From: Streptomyces sp. Act143
GTDB lineage: Bacteria; Actinomycetota; Actinomycetes; Streptomycetales; Streptomycetaceae
DNA: 64,000 nucleotides
NCBI RefSeq assembly: GCF_003143935.1
Contig: NZ_QFRX01000001.1
Span: 8,089,230 to 8,153,229 of the forward strand
Direction: 5' to 3'
In this document: positions 50,371 through 58,534 of the stretch, piece by piece
How positions within the stretch are numbered: the stretch's first letter is position 1
Layout: the number at the start of each line of letters is the position of its first letter
The notes under the pieces: model-generated
What the model was told of the DNA's origin: nothing
What the model saw: only the letters and a program-made list of their open reading frames with translations
Database searches by the model: none
Made by a program: the position numbers and the translations under genes

Positions 50371-51737
50371 CGTCCCTCGTACTCCTCGGAGATCTTCTCG
50401 GCGAGCCGCTGGGACTTGCTCAGCGCCGACTCGACGGACTGTCGTCCGGCGATGGCCGCGCTGATCTCCTGGGAGACCTTGGTGCCGAGATCGGTGAACT
50501 CGGGGATGCCGACGAACTGGATGCCGGGCGCGGGGCGCGGCTGCACCCCCGGGTCGGTGGGCCGGGCGCCCTCGATGGCCTCCTTGGTCATCTCCTGGAA
50601 GGCGGCGGCCTCTTGGCGGTAGGCGGGGTTCGTGTACGTCGAGGCGCGCTTGCCGGCGGGGACGTTGGACCAGCCGATCTCGTCGCCGACGAGCTGCTCG
50701 TACTGCTTGCCGGAGGCCCAGGAGACGAACTTCCAGGCCTTGTCGGGGTTGCGGGAGGCGTCCTGGATGCCCCAGGCCCAGGTGTAGAGCCAGCCGGAGG
50801 ACTCCGTCTTCTCCACGGGGGCGGGGGCGTAGCCCACCTTGCCCTTGACGGGGGAGCCCTTCGCCTCCAGCGAGCCGGCGGCGCTCGTGGCGTCGTACCA
50901 CATGGCGACCTTGCCCTGGGTCATGTTGTTCAGGCACTCGGCGAAGCCGGACTGGGCGGCGCCGGACTCGCCGTGGTCGCGGACCAGGCCGACATAGAAC
51001 TTCGCCGCCTTCTTCCACTCGGGGGAGTCGAGGCGGGCCTTCCAGTCCTTGTCGAACCAGGTGCCGCCGAAGGTGTTCACGACGGTGGTCAAAGGGGCCA
51101 TCACCTCGCCCCAACCCGGCAGTCCGCGCAGGCAGATGCCCTTCATGCCGGGCTCGGCGCCGTCCACTTTCGCGGCCAGGTCGGCCACCTGGGTCCAGGT
51201 GGGGTGCGCGGGCATCGTCACACCGGCCTTCTCGAACACGTCCTTGCGGTACATCAGGAAGGACGACTCGCCGTAGAAGGGCTGGCCGTAGAGCTTGCCG
51301 TCGTCGCCGGTCAGCGACTCGCGCATCGGTGTGAGGACGTCCTGCTCGTCGTATGCCGGGTCCTTGGCGACGTAGGAGTCCATCTCGTGCAGCCAGCCGT
51401 TGCGGGCGTAGATCGGGATCTCGTAGTTGGAGAGGGTCGCGACGTCGTACTGGCCGGCCTGGTTGGCGAAGTCCTGGCTGATCTTGTCGCGGACGTCGTT
51501 CTCCGGCAGGACGGTGAAGTTGACCTTGATGCCGGTCTCTTCGGTGAAGCGGGGGGCGAGCTTCTGGAGCTCGGTCATCTGGGGGTTGTTGACCATCAGG
51601 ACGTTGATCGAGTTGCCGCCCGATCCGGCCCCGCCCGCTCCGACCCAGCAGCCGGAGAGGAGTGGGGCGAGCAGCGTCCCTGCGGCGGCCAGGGCGAGCG
51701 TGGCTCGCGGTGGCCGTCGTCGGCTCGGGGTTCGCAT
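50367..51737 (-). CDS. Sugar/polyol ABC substrate-binding lipoprotein
   Basis: A 456-residue family 1 solute-binding protein. The lipobox LLSGCW is near residue 30 after a basic n-region (MRTPSRRRPPRAT). Mature features include INVLMVNNPQMTELQKLAPRFTEETGIKVNFTVLPEND and YGQPFYGESSFLMYRKDVFEKAG. It resembles sorbitol/mannitol-binding (SmoE-type) proteins. AGGAG lies 7 bases before ATG 51737. First gene after the DeoR regulator. Confidence 0.92.
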   Translation of the reverse strand: MRTPSRRRPPRATLALAAAGTLLAPLLSGCWVGAGGAGSGGNSINVLMVNNPQMTELQKLAPRFTEETGIKVNFTVLPENDVRDKISQDFANQAGQYDVATLSNYEIPIYARNGWLHEMDSYVAKDPAYDEQDVLTPMRESLTGDDGKLYGQPFYGESSFLMYRKDVFEKAGVTMPAHPTWTQVADLAAKVDGAEPGMKGICLRGLPGWGEVMAPLTTVVNTFGGTWFDKDWKARLDSPEWKKAAKFYVGLVRDHGESGAAQSGFAECLNNMTQGKVAMWYDATSAAGSLEAKGSPVKGKVGYAPAPVEKTESSGWLYTWAWGIQDASRNPDKAWKFVSWASGKQYEQLVGDEIGWSNVPAGKRASTYTNPAYRQEAAAFQEMTKEAIEGARPTDPGVQPRPAPGIQFVGIPEFTDLGTKVSQEISAAIAGRQSVESALSKSQRLAEKISEEYEGR

Positions 51738-51813
51738 GGATCGCTCCTGAACATATGGGGAGATAAGGGGCACCGTGAGGCAGGGGGGTGCCCCGGGAGG
51801 AGGGGACTGCTTT

Positions 51814-52581
51814 TCAGACGCGGATGACGTGTGGCCCGAGCAGGGAGTAGCGGTGGGCCTCCGCCGCCGGCAGCAGGGTGCTGGTGACGATCGCCTCCAG
51901 CGCGCCGATCTCCGCGAACCGGCAGAAGCTGACCGCGCCGAACTTGGTGTGGACGCCCGCGAACACCGTGCGGCGCGCGGCCCTGATGGCCTGTGCCTTG
52001 ACCTCGCTGACGGCCGGGTCGGGGGTGGTGAGGCCGTGTTCGCGGGAGATGCCGTTGGCGCCGATGTAGGCCAGGTCGAGGACGAAACCGGCGAGCATCT
52101 TCGTCGTCCAGTGGTCCACGGTGGCGAGGGTGCCGGGGCGGACCCGGCCGCCGAGAAGCAGGACGGAGGTGTGCGCGGCCTCGGCGAGCGCGCCGGCCAC
52201 CGGGAGGGACGCGGTGACCACGGTCAGCGGGCGGTCCCTGGGCAGGGCTTCGGCGATGAGCTGCGGGGTGAAGCCCTCGTCGACGAAGACCGTCTCGGCG
52301 TCCCCGAGCAGCTCGGCCGCGGCGGTCGCGATCCGGCGCTTCTCGGGGACGTGGCTGGTGGCGCGGAAGGCGAGCGTCGTCTCGAAACCGGCGCTCTCCA
52401 CGGGGTAGGCGCCGCCGTGGGTGCGGCGGATCAGACCGTGGTCCTCCAGGGCGCGGAGGTCGCGGCGGACGGTTTCCTTCGCCACGCCCAGTTCGGCGGC
52501 GAGGGCGTTGACGTCGACGGAGCCTCGTGCGCGGGCGGCCTGCACGATTTCCCGCTGGCGTTCTTCCGCGGTGCCGGTCAT
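51814..52581 (-). CDS. DeoR-family transcriptional regulator
   Basis: A 255-residue sugar-phosphate-responsive repressor. The N-terminal HTH is RQREIVQAARARGSVDVNALAAELGVAKETVRRDLRALEDHGLIRRTHGGAYPV (residues 8-61). The C-terminal DeoRC sensor has FVDEGFTPQLIAEAL, LTVVTASLPVAGAL and LAYIGANGISREHGLTTPDP. It lies 76 bases upstream of the substrate-binding protein gene, same strand, and probably controls the polyol operon. Confidence 0.92.
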   Translation of the reverse strand: MTGTAEERQREIVQAARARGSVDVNALAAELGVAKETVRRDLRALEDHGLIRRTHGGAYPVESAGFETTLAFRATSHVPEKRRIATAAAELLGDAETVFVDEGFTPQLIAEALPRDRPLTVVTASLPVAGALAEAAHTSVLLLGGRVRPGTLATVDHWTTKMLAGFVLDLAYIGANGISREHGLTTPDPAVSEVKAQAIRAARRTVFAGVHTKFGAVSFCRFAEIGALEAIVTSTLLPAAEAHRYSLLGPHVIRV

Positions 52582-52888
52582 GAGGTCACCCGCTTTCCTG
52601 GTGCGTTGCCCGTTCGGGCGTCTGCAGGAAGTTCTACAGCGGGCGCGGGGTCGTGACCAGGCCTGTTGCAGGGGTGAAAGTGACCGGGTGTGCCCGTTCG
52701 GGCAGGGGGCGCCCAAGGGCGCGGAGTGTGTTGCCGTCGCGCGGCTGCGGGTGCGTTCGGGCTGGTCGCGGGGTTCCCCGCGCCCCTGGAGCGGTGTCGG
52801 CGCGCCACGTCCGGGGGCGCCGCCCGGTGCCCGGACATGCCTGCGGACGGGCCCGTTCGGCGCCCGTCCGGCGTGTGATCAGGACAAC
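52582..52888. other. GC-rich intergenic region with a Streptomyces repeat
   Basis: This 307-base gap has no supportable gene. From 52745 to 52789 it holds a copy of a repeat I recognise from many Streptomyces genomes (CTGCGGGTGCGTTCGGG, CTGGTCGCGGGGTTCCCCG, CGCCCCTGG) with the hairpin CGCGGGG-TT-CCCCGCG at 52767-52782, which may act as a terminator. Confidence 0.5.
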
Positions 52889-53698
52889 CTAGTAGGGCCA
52901 GATCGGCGGGTCGCTCACGAAGTGGCCGCCCAGGTAGGCGTGGGCGATGTTCTCGGGGTCCAGGTCGCCCTGTTCGGCGATCAGCTTCTCGGCGTACGGC
53001 TCGGAGTCGTCCTGCGGGTCGTAGCCGAGGGCGCGGGCCGTGCTCAGGTCCCACCACAGGCGGGTGTTGGCGGAGGAGCCGTGGACGACCGTGTGCTTGA
53101 CGTCCTCGGCGGTCAGGGCCGCGTGCAGGAGGCGGGCGCCGTCGGCGGGGCTCATCCAGACCGACAGCATGCGGACGCTGGTGGGTTCGGCGAAGCAGGA
53201 GCCGATGCGCACCGAGACCGTCTCCAGGCCGTACTTGTCCCAGTACAGCTGCGCGAGGTCCTCGCCGAAGGACTTGGACAGGCCGTAGAAGGTGTCCGGG
53301 CGGTGCGGGGTGTCGACGGGGATCAGGGGGTCGTCGCCCTGCGGGCGGGGGGTGAAGCCCACCGCATGGTTGGAGGAGGCGAAGACGATCCGCGGCACGC
53401 CCTCCTCGCGGGCGGCCTCGTACAGGTTGTACGTCCCCTCGATGTTCGCCTTGAGGATCTTGTCGAAGGAGGCTTCCAGGGAGATGCCCGCGAGGTGGAT
53501 GATCGCGTCGACGCCCCGCACGGCCTCGCGCAGGGCCTCCCGGTCGGCGAGGTCCGCGACGATCGCGTCCGGCTCGCCCTCGACGGGCAGGAGGTCGAGC
53601 AGGCGCAGGTCGTAGCCGTACGCGGGCAGCAGTCCCCGCATCAGGGTGCCGAGTCCGCCGGCGGCGCCTGTGAGCAGAACGGTGCGGGGCGCTGGCAT
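52889..53698 (-). CDS. udh: Uronate dehydrogenase (NAD-dependent SDR)
   Basis: Oxidises glucuronate or galacturonate to the aldarolactone. The 269-residue protein has the Rossmann TGAAGGLGTLMRG near residue 9, NIEGTYNLYEAAREEGVPRIVFASSNHAVGF near 82-112, catalytic YGLSKSFGED near 135, and RIGSCFAEPTSVRMLSVWMSPADGARLL. These match the Agrobacterium-type Udh family as I recall it, including the SSNH and RIGSC motifs. ATG 53698 (MPAPRTVLLTG). Divergent from the KdgD-like gene, which acts two steps later in the same pathway. Confidence 0.85.
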   Translation of the reverse strand: MPAPRTVLLTGAAGGLGTLMRGLLPAYGYDLRLLDLLPVEGEPDAIVADLADREALREAVRGVDAIIHLAGISLEASFDKILKANIEGTYNLYEAAREEGVPRIVFASSNHAVGFTPRPQGDDPLIPVDTPHRPDTFYGLSKSFGEDLAQLYWDKYGLETVSVRIGSCFAEPTSVRMLSVWMSPADGARLLHAALTAEDVKHTVVHGSSANTRLWWDLSTARALGYDPQDDSEPYAEKLIAEQGDLDPENIAHAYLGGHFVSDPPIWPY

Positions 53699-53861
53699 GC
53701 TCGGGTCTCCTCTGCCTGGTGTCCATCTGCACGGCATTCACATGCGTGGACAAGCTATGGATCAATGTCGCTCGGCGTCAAGGGTGGCACAGGATGCGTT
53801 CATAAATATAAACTTTGATCAGAAACTTGCACATCCATCGCATCCGTTCTAGGGAGAGCCC

Positions 53862-54806
53862 GTGACGTCTGCCGACCTCGCCACCCGACTCGGCATCCCC
53901 AGCGGTCCGCTGTTCTTCCCCGTCACCGCCTACGGTCCCGACGGCGCCGTCGACCTCGACACGTACCGCGCGCATGTCCGACGGGGTGTCGAGGCGGGGG
54001 CCGCCGCCGTCTTCGCCTGCTGCGGGACCGGCGAGTTCCACGCGCTCACCCCCGAGGAGTTCGAGGCGTGCGTACGGGCCGCGGTCGAGGAGACGGCCGG
54101 GCGGGTACCGGTCGTCGCGGGCGCCGGGTACGGCACCGCGCTCGCCGTGCGCTACGCCCGCCTCGCCGCGGCGGCCGGTGCGGACGGGCTGCTCGCCCTG
54201 CCGCCGTACCTGGTGATCGCCGGGCAGGAAGGGCTGCTGCGGCACTACCGGGAGATCGCGGCGGCCACCGCGCTGCCCGTCATCGTCTACCAGCGCGACA
54301 ACGCCGTGTTCACCCCCGGGACCGTCGTCGAACTGGCCCGTACGCCAGGGGTCATCGGGCTCAAGGACGGGCTCGGCGACCTGGACCTGATGCAGCGGAC
54401 CGTGAGCGCCGTCCGCACCGAAGTGCCGGGCGACTTCCTCTACTTCAACGGGCTGCCGACCGCCGAGCAGACCCAGCTCGCCTACCGCGCCGTCGGCGTC
54501 CCGCTCTACTCCTCCGCCGTGTTCTGCTTCGCCCCCGAGATCGCCCTCGCCTTCCACAGGGCCCTGGAGGCCGGGGACCGGGCGACGGCGGACCGGCTCC
54601 TCGACGGCTTCTACCGCCCCTTCGTCGAACTGCGCGCCCAGGGCCGCGGCTACGCCGTCGCCCTCGTCAAGGCCGGGGTACGGCTGCGCGGGCTCGACGT
54701 GGGGGAGGTCAGGCCGCCCCTGCACGAACCGACCGAGGATCATGTGAAGCAGCTCGCCCAGATCATCGAGCGCGGCTACGCGCTGCTGGAGGAGGACACC
54801 AAGTGA
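53862..54806 (+). CDS. kdgD: 5-dehydro-4-deoxyglucarate dehydratase (KdgD-like)
   Basis: A DapA-superfamily enzyme expected to convert 5-keto-4-deoxyglucarate to 2-oxoglutarate semialdehyde with loss of water and CO2. The 314-residue protein has FFPVTAYGPDGAVDLDTYRAHV near residue 20, CCGTGEFHALTPEEFEACV near 50, catalytic Tyr in VIVYQRDN near 145 and Schiff-base Lys in VIGLKDGLGDLDLM near 168. GTG start after GGGAG. The stop overlaps the next GTG. Specificity follows from GTGEF and context with udh. Confidence 0.85.
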   Translation: MTSADLATRLGIPSGPLFFPVTAYGPDGAVDLDTYRAHVRRGVEAGAAAVFACCGTGEFHALTPEEFEACVRAAVEETAGRVPVVAGAGYGTALAVRYARLAAAAGADGLLALPPYLVIAGQEGLLRHYREIAAATALPVIVYQRDNAVFTPGTVVELARTPGVIGLKDGLGDLDLMQRTVSAVRTEVPGDFLYFNGLPTAEQTQLAYRAVGVPLYSSAVFCFAPEIALAFHRALEAGDRATADRLLDGFYRPFVELRAQGRGYAVALVKAGVRLRGLDVGEVRPPLHEPTEDHVKQLAQIIERGYALLEEDTK

Positions 54807-55963
54807 CAGCGTCGGCATTCGTCTACCCCTGGGACGTCAACGGGGACCCGGAGGCCGCGCCGCGCATCGCCTCCCTCGGTGTCCAGCAGGTCACGCTCGC
54901 CGCCGCCTACCACTCCACGCGCGCGCTGACGCCCCGCCACCCGCGCCATCGCATCGTGACGGCGGAGCACGCCGCCGTGCTCTACCCCACCGACGACCGG
55001 TGGGACGGGCGGCTGCTGCGGCCCTACGCCGCCGGCGACTGGGCGCCCGGCGACGCGTTCGGCGAGGCCGCCGCCGCGCTCACCGACGCCGGCCTCGAGG
55101 TGCACACCTGGGTGGTGCTCGCGCACAACTCCCGGCTGGGCGCCGAGCATCCGGACACCTCCGTCGTCAACGCCTACGGCGACCGCTACCCGTGGGCCCC
55201 CTGCATCGCCCAGCCCGCCACGCGCGCGTACCTCGTCGACCTGGCCGCCGAGGCGGCGGTACGGCCCGGCGCGCGCGGCACCGAACTGGAGTCCCTCGGC
55301 TGGTACGGCCTCCAGCACCTGCACGCCCACGACAAGACCGGCGGCGTGGGCCTCGGCGACGCGGGCCTGTACCTGATGGCCCTCTGCTTCTGCCCCACCT
55401 GCCGGGAGGGCTACGGCGCCCACGGCCTCGACGCCGGCGAACTGGCGGCCGCCGTGCGCACCGCCCTGCAGCCGGTGTGGCAGGGGGCGCCCTCCGACGG
55501 GGCCTGGGCCGGCGTCGAGAAGCTCCTCGGCGAGCGGACGGCGGCGGCCACGCGCGCGTGGCGCGACGACACCGCCCGCACCCTCCAGGAGGCGGCCGTC
55601 ACGGCGGTGCGCGCCGCCGCTCCCGAGGGCTTCCAGATCCTGCTGCACGCCGATCCGGTCTCGTACCACGTCGGCGCCAACGCCGGGGTGGACCCCGCGC
55701 ACATCCTGTCCGTCGCGGACGGTGTGGTCGTGCCCTGCACGGGCGGGCCGGGCCTGCTGACCCCCTTCGCGGAGGCGTCCAGGGACTCCGTCGTCGCCGC
55801 CAACTTCACCGTGGTCTCCGGCATGGGCGGCAGCCCCGGCACCCTCGCCTCGGACGCGGCACGCGCGCGTGCGCTCGGGGCGACGGAACTGCGGCTGTAT
55901 CACGCCGGGTTGGCGTCGGACGAGGACCTGGGGGCGGTACGGGACGCGCTCACCGGGCGGTGA
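54803..55963 (+). CDS. Unassigned TIM-barrel-like protein coupled to kdgD
   Basis: A 386-residue soluble protein, GTG start overlapping the kdgD stop. Segments such as SAFVYPWDVNGDPEAAPRIASLGVQQVTLAAAYHSTRAL, GLEVHTWVVLAHNSRLGAEHPD, ELESLGWYGLQHLHAHDKTG and EGFQILLHADPVSYHVGAN look like barrel strands with polar ends, as in glycoside-hydrolase-like proteins. LCFCPTCREGYGAHGLD near residue 195 is a CxxC pair of the type seen in some alpha-galactosidase/uncharacterised GH-like families. Its coupling to kdgD suggests a role in uronate or aldarate metabolism. Function not known. Confidence 0.7.
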   Translation: MTASAFVYPWDVNGDPEAAPRIASLGVQQVTLAAAYHSTRALTPRHPRHRIVTAEHAAVLYPTDDRWDGRLLRPYAAGDWAPGDAFGEAAAALTDAGLEVHTWVVLAHNSRLGAEHPDTSVVNAYGDRYPWAPCIAQPATRAYLVDLAAEAAVRPGARGTELESLGWYGLQHLHAHDKTGGVGLGDAGLYLMALCFCPTCREGYGAHGLDAGELAAAVRTALQPVWQGAPSDGAWAGVEKLLGERTAAATRAWRDDTARTLQEAAVTAVRAAAPEGFQILLHADPVSYHVGANAGVDPAHILSVADGVVVPCTGGPGLLTPFAEASRDSVVAANFTVVSGMGGSPGTLASDAARARALGATELRLYHAGLASDEDLGAVRDALTGR

Positions 55964-56211
55964 AGCAGCGGCAGGGCGGTCGCCGGCCACACCAGCCCCA
56001 GGGCCGGCAACAGGCGCGCGGATGGGGAAGGTGCCCTGTAAAGCGCCGGGGAGGAGGGCGGGAGTGGAGGGCGGTGCTGAGTCCCGGGGAGGCGAGGGGA
56101 GGGGAGGGAAGCGGGCCGGAACGAGGAGGTGGGCGGCCGGATCGGTGGGCGGCGATGAGTTTCGGGGGCGGGGGCGGTCCACCTTCCAGACGACGCCCTG
56201 AGGAGCAGCGA

Positions 56212-56802
56212 ATGACCGACGCACCCCTGGATCTCGGACCGCAGACCCGTGTCGTGGCACGCCTCGCGGAGGCGGTGACCGACGAGCAGCTCGCGGCCGG
56301 GACGCCGTGTCCCGCGTACGCGGTCCACCACCTGCTGGGCCATGTGCTCGGCCTGTCCGCCGCCTTCCGTGACGCCGCTCGCAAGGACCTCGGCGCCACG
56401 ACCGACACCCCGCCGACCGCCGCGATTCCGGACATCGGCCCCGGCTGGCGCGAGGCGCTGCCCAAGGTGCTGGCCGAGCTCGCCGACGCCTGGCGCGACC
56501 CGGCCGCCTGGACCGGCATGACCCGGGCCGGCGGCGTCGATCTGCCCGGCGAGGTCGGCGGTGCCGTCGCGGCCGACGAACTGGTGATCCACGGCTGGGA
56601 CCTGGCCGTCGCGACCGGCCAGCGGTACGAGCCCGACCCCGCCGCGCTCCAGGCGACGTACGCCTTCCTCCTGGCCGCCGCCCAGGACCCGAGTCGCGGG
56701 GGCGGCATCTTCGGCCCGGTGGTCCCGGTTGCGGATGATGCGCCGCTGCTGGACCGGACGCTGGGGTTGAGCGGGCGGGACCCGGGGTGGACGCCGTCCT
56801 GA
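56212..56802 (+). CDS. TIGR03086/maleylpyruvate-isomerase-like metal-binding protein
   Basis: A 196-residue DinB/MDMPI-superfamily helical-bundle protein. TPCPAYAVHHLLGHVLGLSAAFRDAARKD near residues 30-60 contains the metal-binding HxxxH-like unit (HHLLGH), and ELVIHGWDLAVATGQ near residue 123 contains the third His. Members use mycothiol-dependent or related chemistry, or are uncharacterised. ATG follows AGGAG at 7 bases. Confidence 0.85.
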   Translation: MTDAPLDLGPQTRVVARLAEAVTDEQLAAGTPCPAYAVHHLLGHVLGLSAAFRDAARKDLGATTDTPPTAAIPDIGPGWREALPKVLAELADAWRDPAAWTGMTRAGGVDLPGEVGGAVAADELVIHGWDLAVATGQRYEPDPAALQATYAFLLAAAQDPSRGGGIFGPVVPVADDAPLLDRTLGLSGRDPGWTPS

Positions 56803-56869
56803 GCTCGCGCTGTGCGCGGTCCGGTTCGCCGGGGGGCGGGGCGGGGCCGCGCCCAGGGGCGCGCCAACT

Positions 56870-56927
56870 GAGGGGCGCCCAGGGGCCCAATCGAGGGGCG
56901 CCCAGGGGCCCGATTGAGGGGCGCCCG
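56870..56927. repeat. 23-bp tandem repeat, about 2.5 copies
   Basis: Units starting GAGGGGCGCCCAGGGGCCC at 56870 and 56893, and a shortened GAGGGGCGCCC at 56916, spaced exactly 23 bases. The two full units end in AATC and GATT. It lies 26 bases before the metallo-hydrolase ATG. No spacers as in CRISPR. Confidence 0.75.
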
Positions 56928-56953
56928 GATGTGTCTCCGCCTACTCTCCCCGC

Positions 56954-57703
56954 ATGTCTCTCCATGTCACCGTGCTCGGTACCGCCTCGCCCCATCCCGG
57001 CCCCGACACCCCCTGCTCCGGCTATCTGCTGCGGGGTGGCGGGGCCGAGGTGTGGGTGGACGCCGGGTTCGGGAGTTTCGCGGAGTTGCGGCGGCACACG
57101 GATCCGGCGCGGCTCGACGCCATCTGGATCTCGCATCTGCACGCTGACCACAGCGCCGATCTGCTGGCGGCCGTCTACGCGCTGGCCTACGGCGGGCTCA
57201 CCCCCGCCACGCCGATTCCCGTCCATGCGCCCGAGGGGTGCGCCCAGCGGCTCGCCGGGTTCCTCGGGCGGGCCGATGTCGGCTTCCTGAGCGGGGTGTT
57301 CGACTTCCGGAAGCTGTACGACGGGCATCGCGTCCGGCACGGTGACCTGACCCTCGCCGCCCACGAGGTACGCCACGACGTCGAGGCCTACGGGCTGCGG
57401 GCCGAGGCCGGCGGGCGGGTGTTCGCGTACTCCGGGGACAGCGGGCCCTGCCCCGCGCTCGCCGATCTCGCCCGCGACGCCGACCTGTTCCTCTGCGAGG
57501 CCGACATCGACACGCATCGCGAAAGCGAAGTGCATCTGACCCCCGAGGACGCCGGTCGCGTCGCCCGCGCGGCCCGCGCACGGCAGTTGGTCGTCACGCA
57601 TGTCGGCCCCACCTTGACCCCCGAGACCGCCACCGCCCGCGCCGCCGCCGTCTTCCCGGGTCCGACCCGCACCGCCCGGGTGGGTGACACCTACGCGGTG
57701 TGA
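56954..57703 (+). CDS. MBL-fold metallo-hydrolase (RNase Z-like)
   Basis: A 249-residue metallo-beta-lactamase-fold protein. Metal motif HLHADH in AIWISHLHADHSADLLA near residue 60, further ligands in HEVRHDVEAYG near 140, AYSGDSGPCPAL near 157, CEAD near 178 and VVTHVGPTL near 215. The arrangement matches the RNase Z/ElaC-like family of single-domain hydrolases, common in Streptomyces, though actual substrate is unknown. ATG 56954 (MSLHVTVLGTASPHPG). Confidence 0.88.
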   Translation: MSLHVTVLGTASPHPGPDTPCSGYLLRGGGAEVWVDAGFGSFAELRRHTDPARLDAIWISHLHADHSADLLAAVYALAYGGLTPATPIPVHAPEGCAQRLAGFLGRADVGFLSGVFDFRKLYDGHRVRHGDLTLAAHEVRHDVEAYGLRAEAGGRVFAYSGDSGPCPALADLARDADLFLCEADIDTHRESEVHLTPEDAGRVARAARARQLVVTHVGPTLTPETATARAAAVFPGPTRTARVGDTYAV

Positions 57704-57806
57704 CCGCAACCTCAACTTCCTTTGTCAGAAGCATTGACGAAACCCTTACCCCCTCCTACCTTCAACGCGTCGTACTTCGTACGTCATATATGAGACGCGA
57801 TACGCA

Positions 57807-57843
57807 AGATCAGATACGCGAGATCAGATACCCGACATCTGAT
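57807..57843. promoter_or_regulatory. GntR operator cluster (direct repeats plus dyad)
   Basis: AGATCAGATAC occurs at 57807 and 57821, a 14-bp spacing. The second copy is also the left arm of the perfect dyad ATCAGAT-N7-ATCTGAT (57823-57843). The dyad ends 23 bases before the GntR gene ATG, so autoregulation of the operon is likely. Confidence 0.6.
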
Positions 57844-57865
57844 ACGTGACTTCCGAGAGGCGCGC

Positions 57866-58534
57866 ATGACCTCTGTGCCCACGCCGATCCCGTCCCGCAC
57901 GCAATTCGTGCTGGACGCGATCAAACACCGCATCCTCACCGGGCAGTTGACGCCCGGGCAGGCGCTGGTCGAGACCGAGCTCGCCGCACAGTTCGGGGTC
58001 TCCAAGACCCCGGTGCGCGAGGCGCTCAAGACCCTCGCCGGCACCGGGCTCGTCGTGATGAGCCAGTACAAGGGCGTCACGGTGCGCATGGTGGACGCGG
58101 ACATGGCGCGCGAGGTCTACGACGTCCGGCTGCTCCTCGAACCCGAGGCGCTGAAGCGGGCCGTCAGGCTAGGGGCCTCCCTGGACGAGGCCCGGGACGC
58201 GCTGACCCGCGCCGACCAGGCCACCGACACCGCCGAACGCTCCCTGGCCAACCGGGAGTTCCACCGCGCCCTGTACCTGCCGTGCGGCAACCCGCTGCTC
58301 GGCCGGATGCTCGACGAGGTCCGCGACCAGGCGGCCCTCGTCTCCGCCGTCGCCTGGGCGGCCTCGCCCTCCTGGGAGCGGGAGGCCGGCGAGCACCGCG
58401 AGATCCTGCGGCTCGCCCTGGACGGTGACGCCGACGGCGCCGCCCGCGCCCTCCACGCGCACATCGCGTCGTTCGTGCAACGGGCCTTCCCGGACGCCGG
58501 GTCCGAGGCCCAGGGAGAGGACGGTCAGGCATGA
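57866..58534 (+). CDS. GntR-family (FCD) regulator of the sugar-acid operon
   Basis: A 222-residue FadR-subfamily regulator. The winged helix is RTQFVLDAIKHRILTGQLTPGQALVETELAAQFGVSKTPVREALKTLAGTGLV (residues 11-63). The FCD all-helical sensor has VYDVRLLLEPEALKRAV, NREFHRALYLPCGNPLLGRML and EHREILRLALDGDADGAARALHAHI, with the Asp/His metal-ligand positions. Its stop overlaps the next ATG. FCD regulators bind sugar acids or other organic acids, in agreement with the downstream dehydratases. Confidence 0.93.
   Translation: MTSVPTPIPSRTQFVLDAIKHRILTGQLTPGQALVETELAAQFGVSKTPVREALKTLAGTGLVVMSQYKGVTVRMVDADMAREVYDVRLLLEPEALKRAVRLGASLDEARDALTRADQATDTAERSLANREFHRALYLPCGNPLLGRMLDEVRDQAALVSAVAWAASPSWEREAGEHREILRLALDGDADGAARALHAHIASFVQRAFPDAGSEAQGEDGQA

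Noticed and set aside
53792-53845. GGATGCG / CGCATCC inverted repeat in the udh/kdgD intergenic region
   Set aside because: Only 7 bp with a 40-base gap; expected by chance at this GC content, so not called an operator.
56870-56927. CRISPR-like repeat
   Set aside because: Units abut with no spacers and no cas genes are near; it is a simple tandem repeat.
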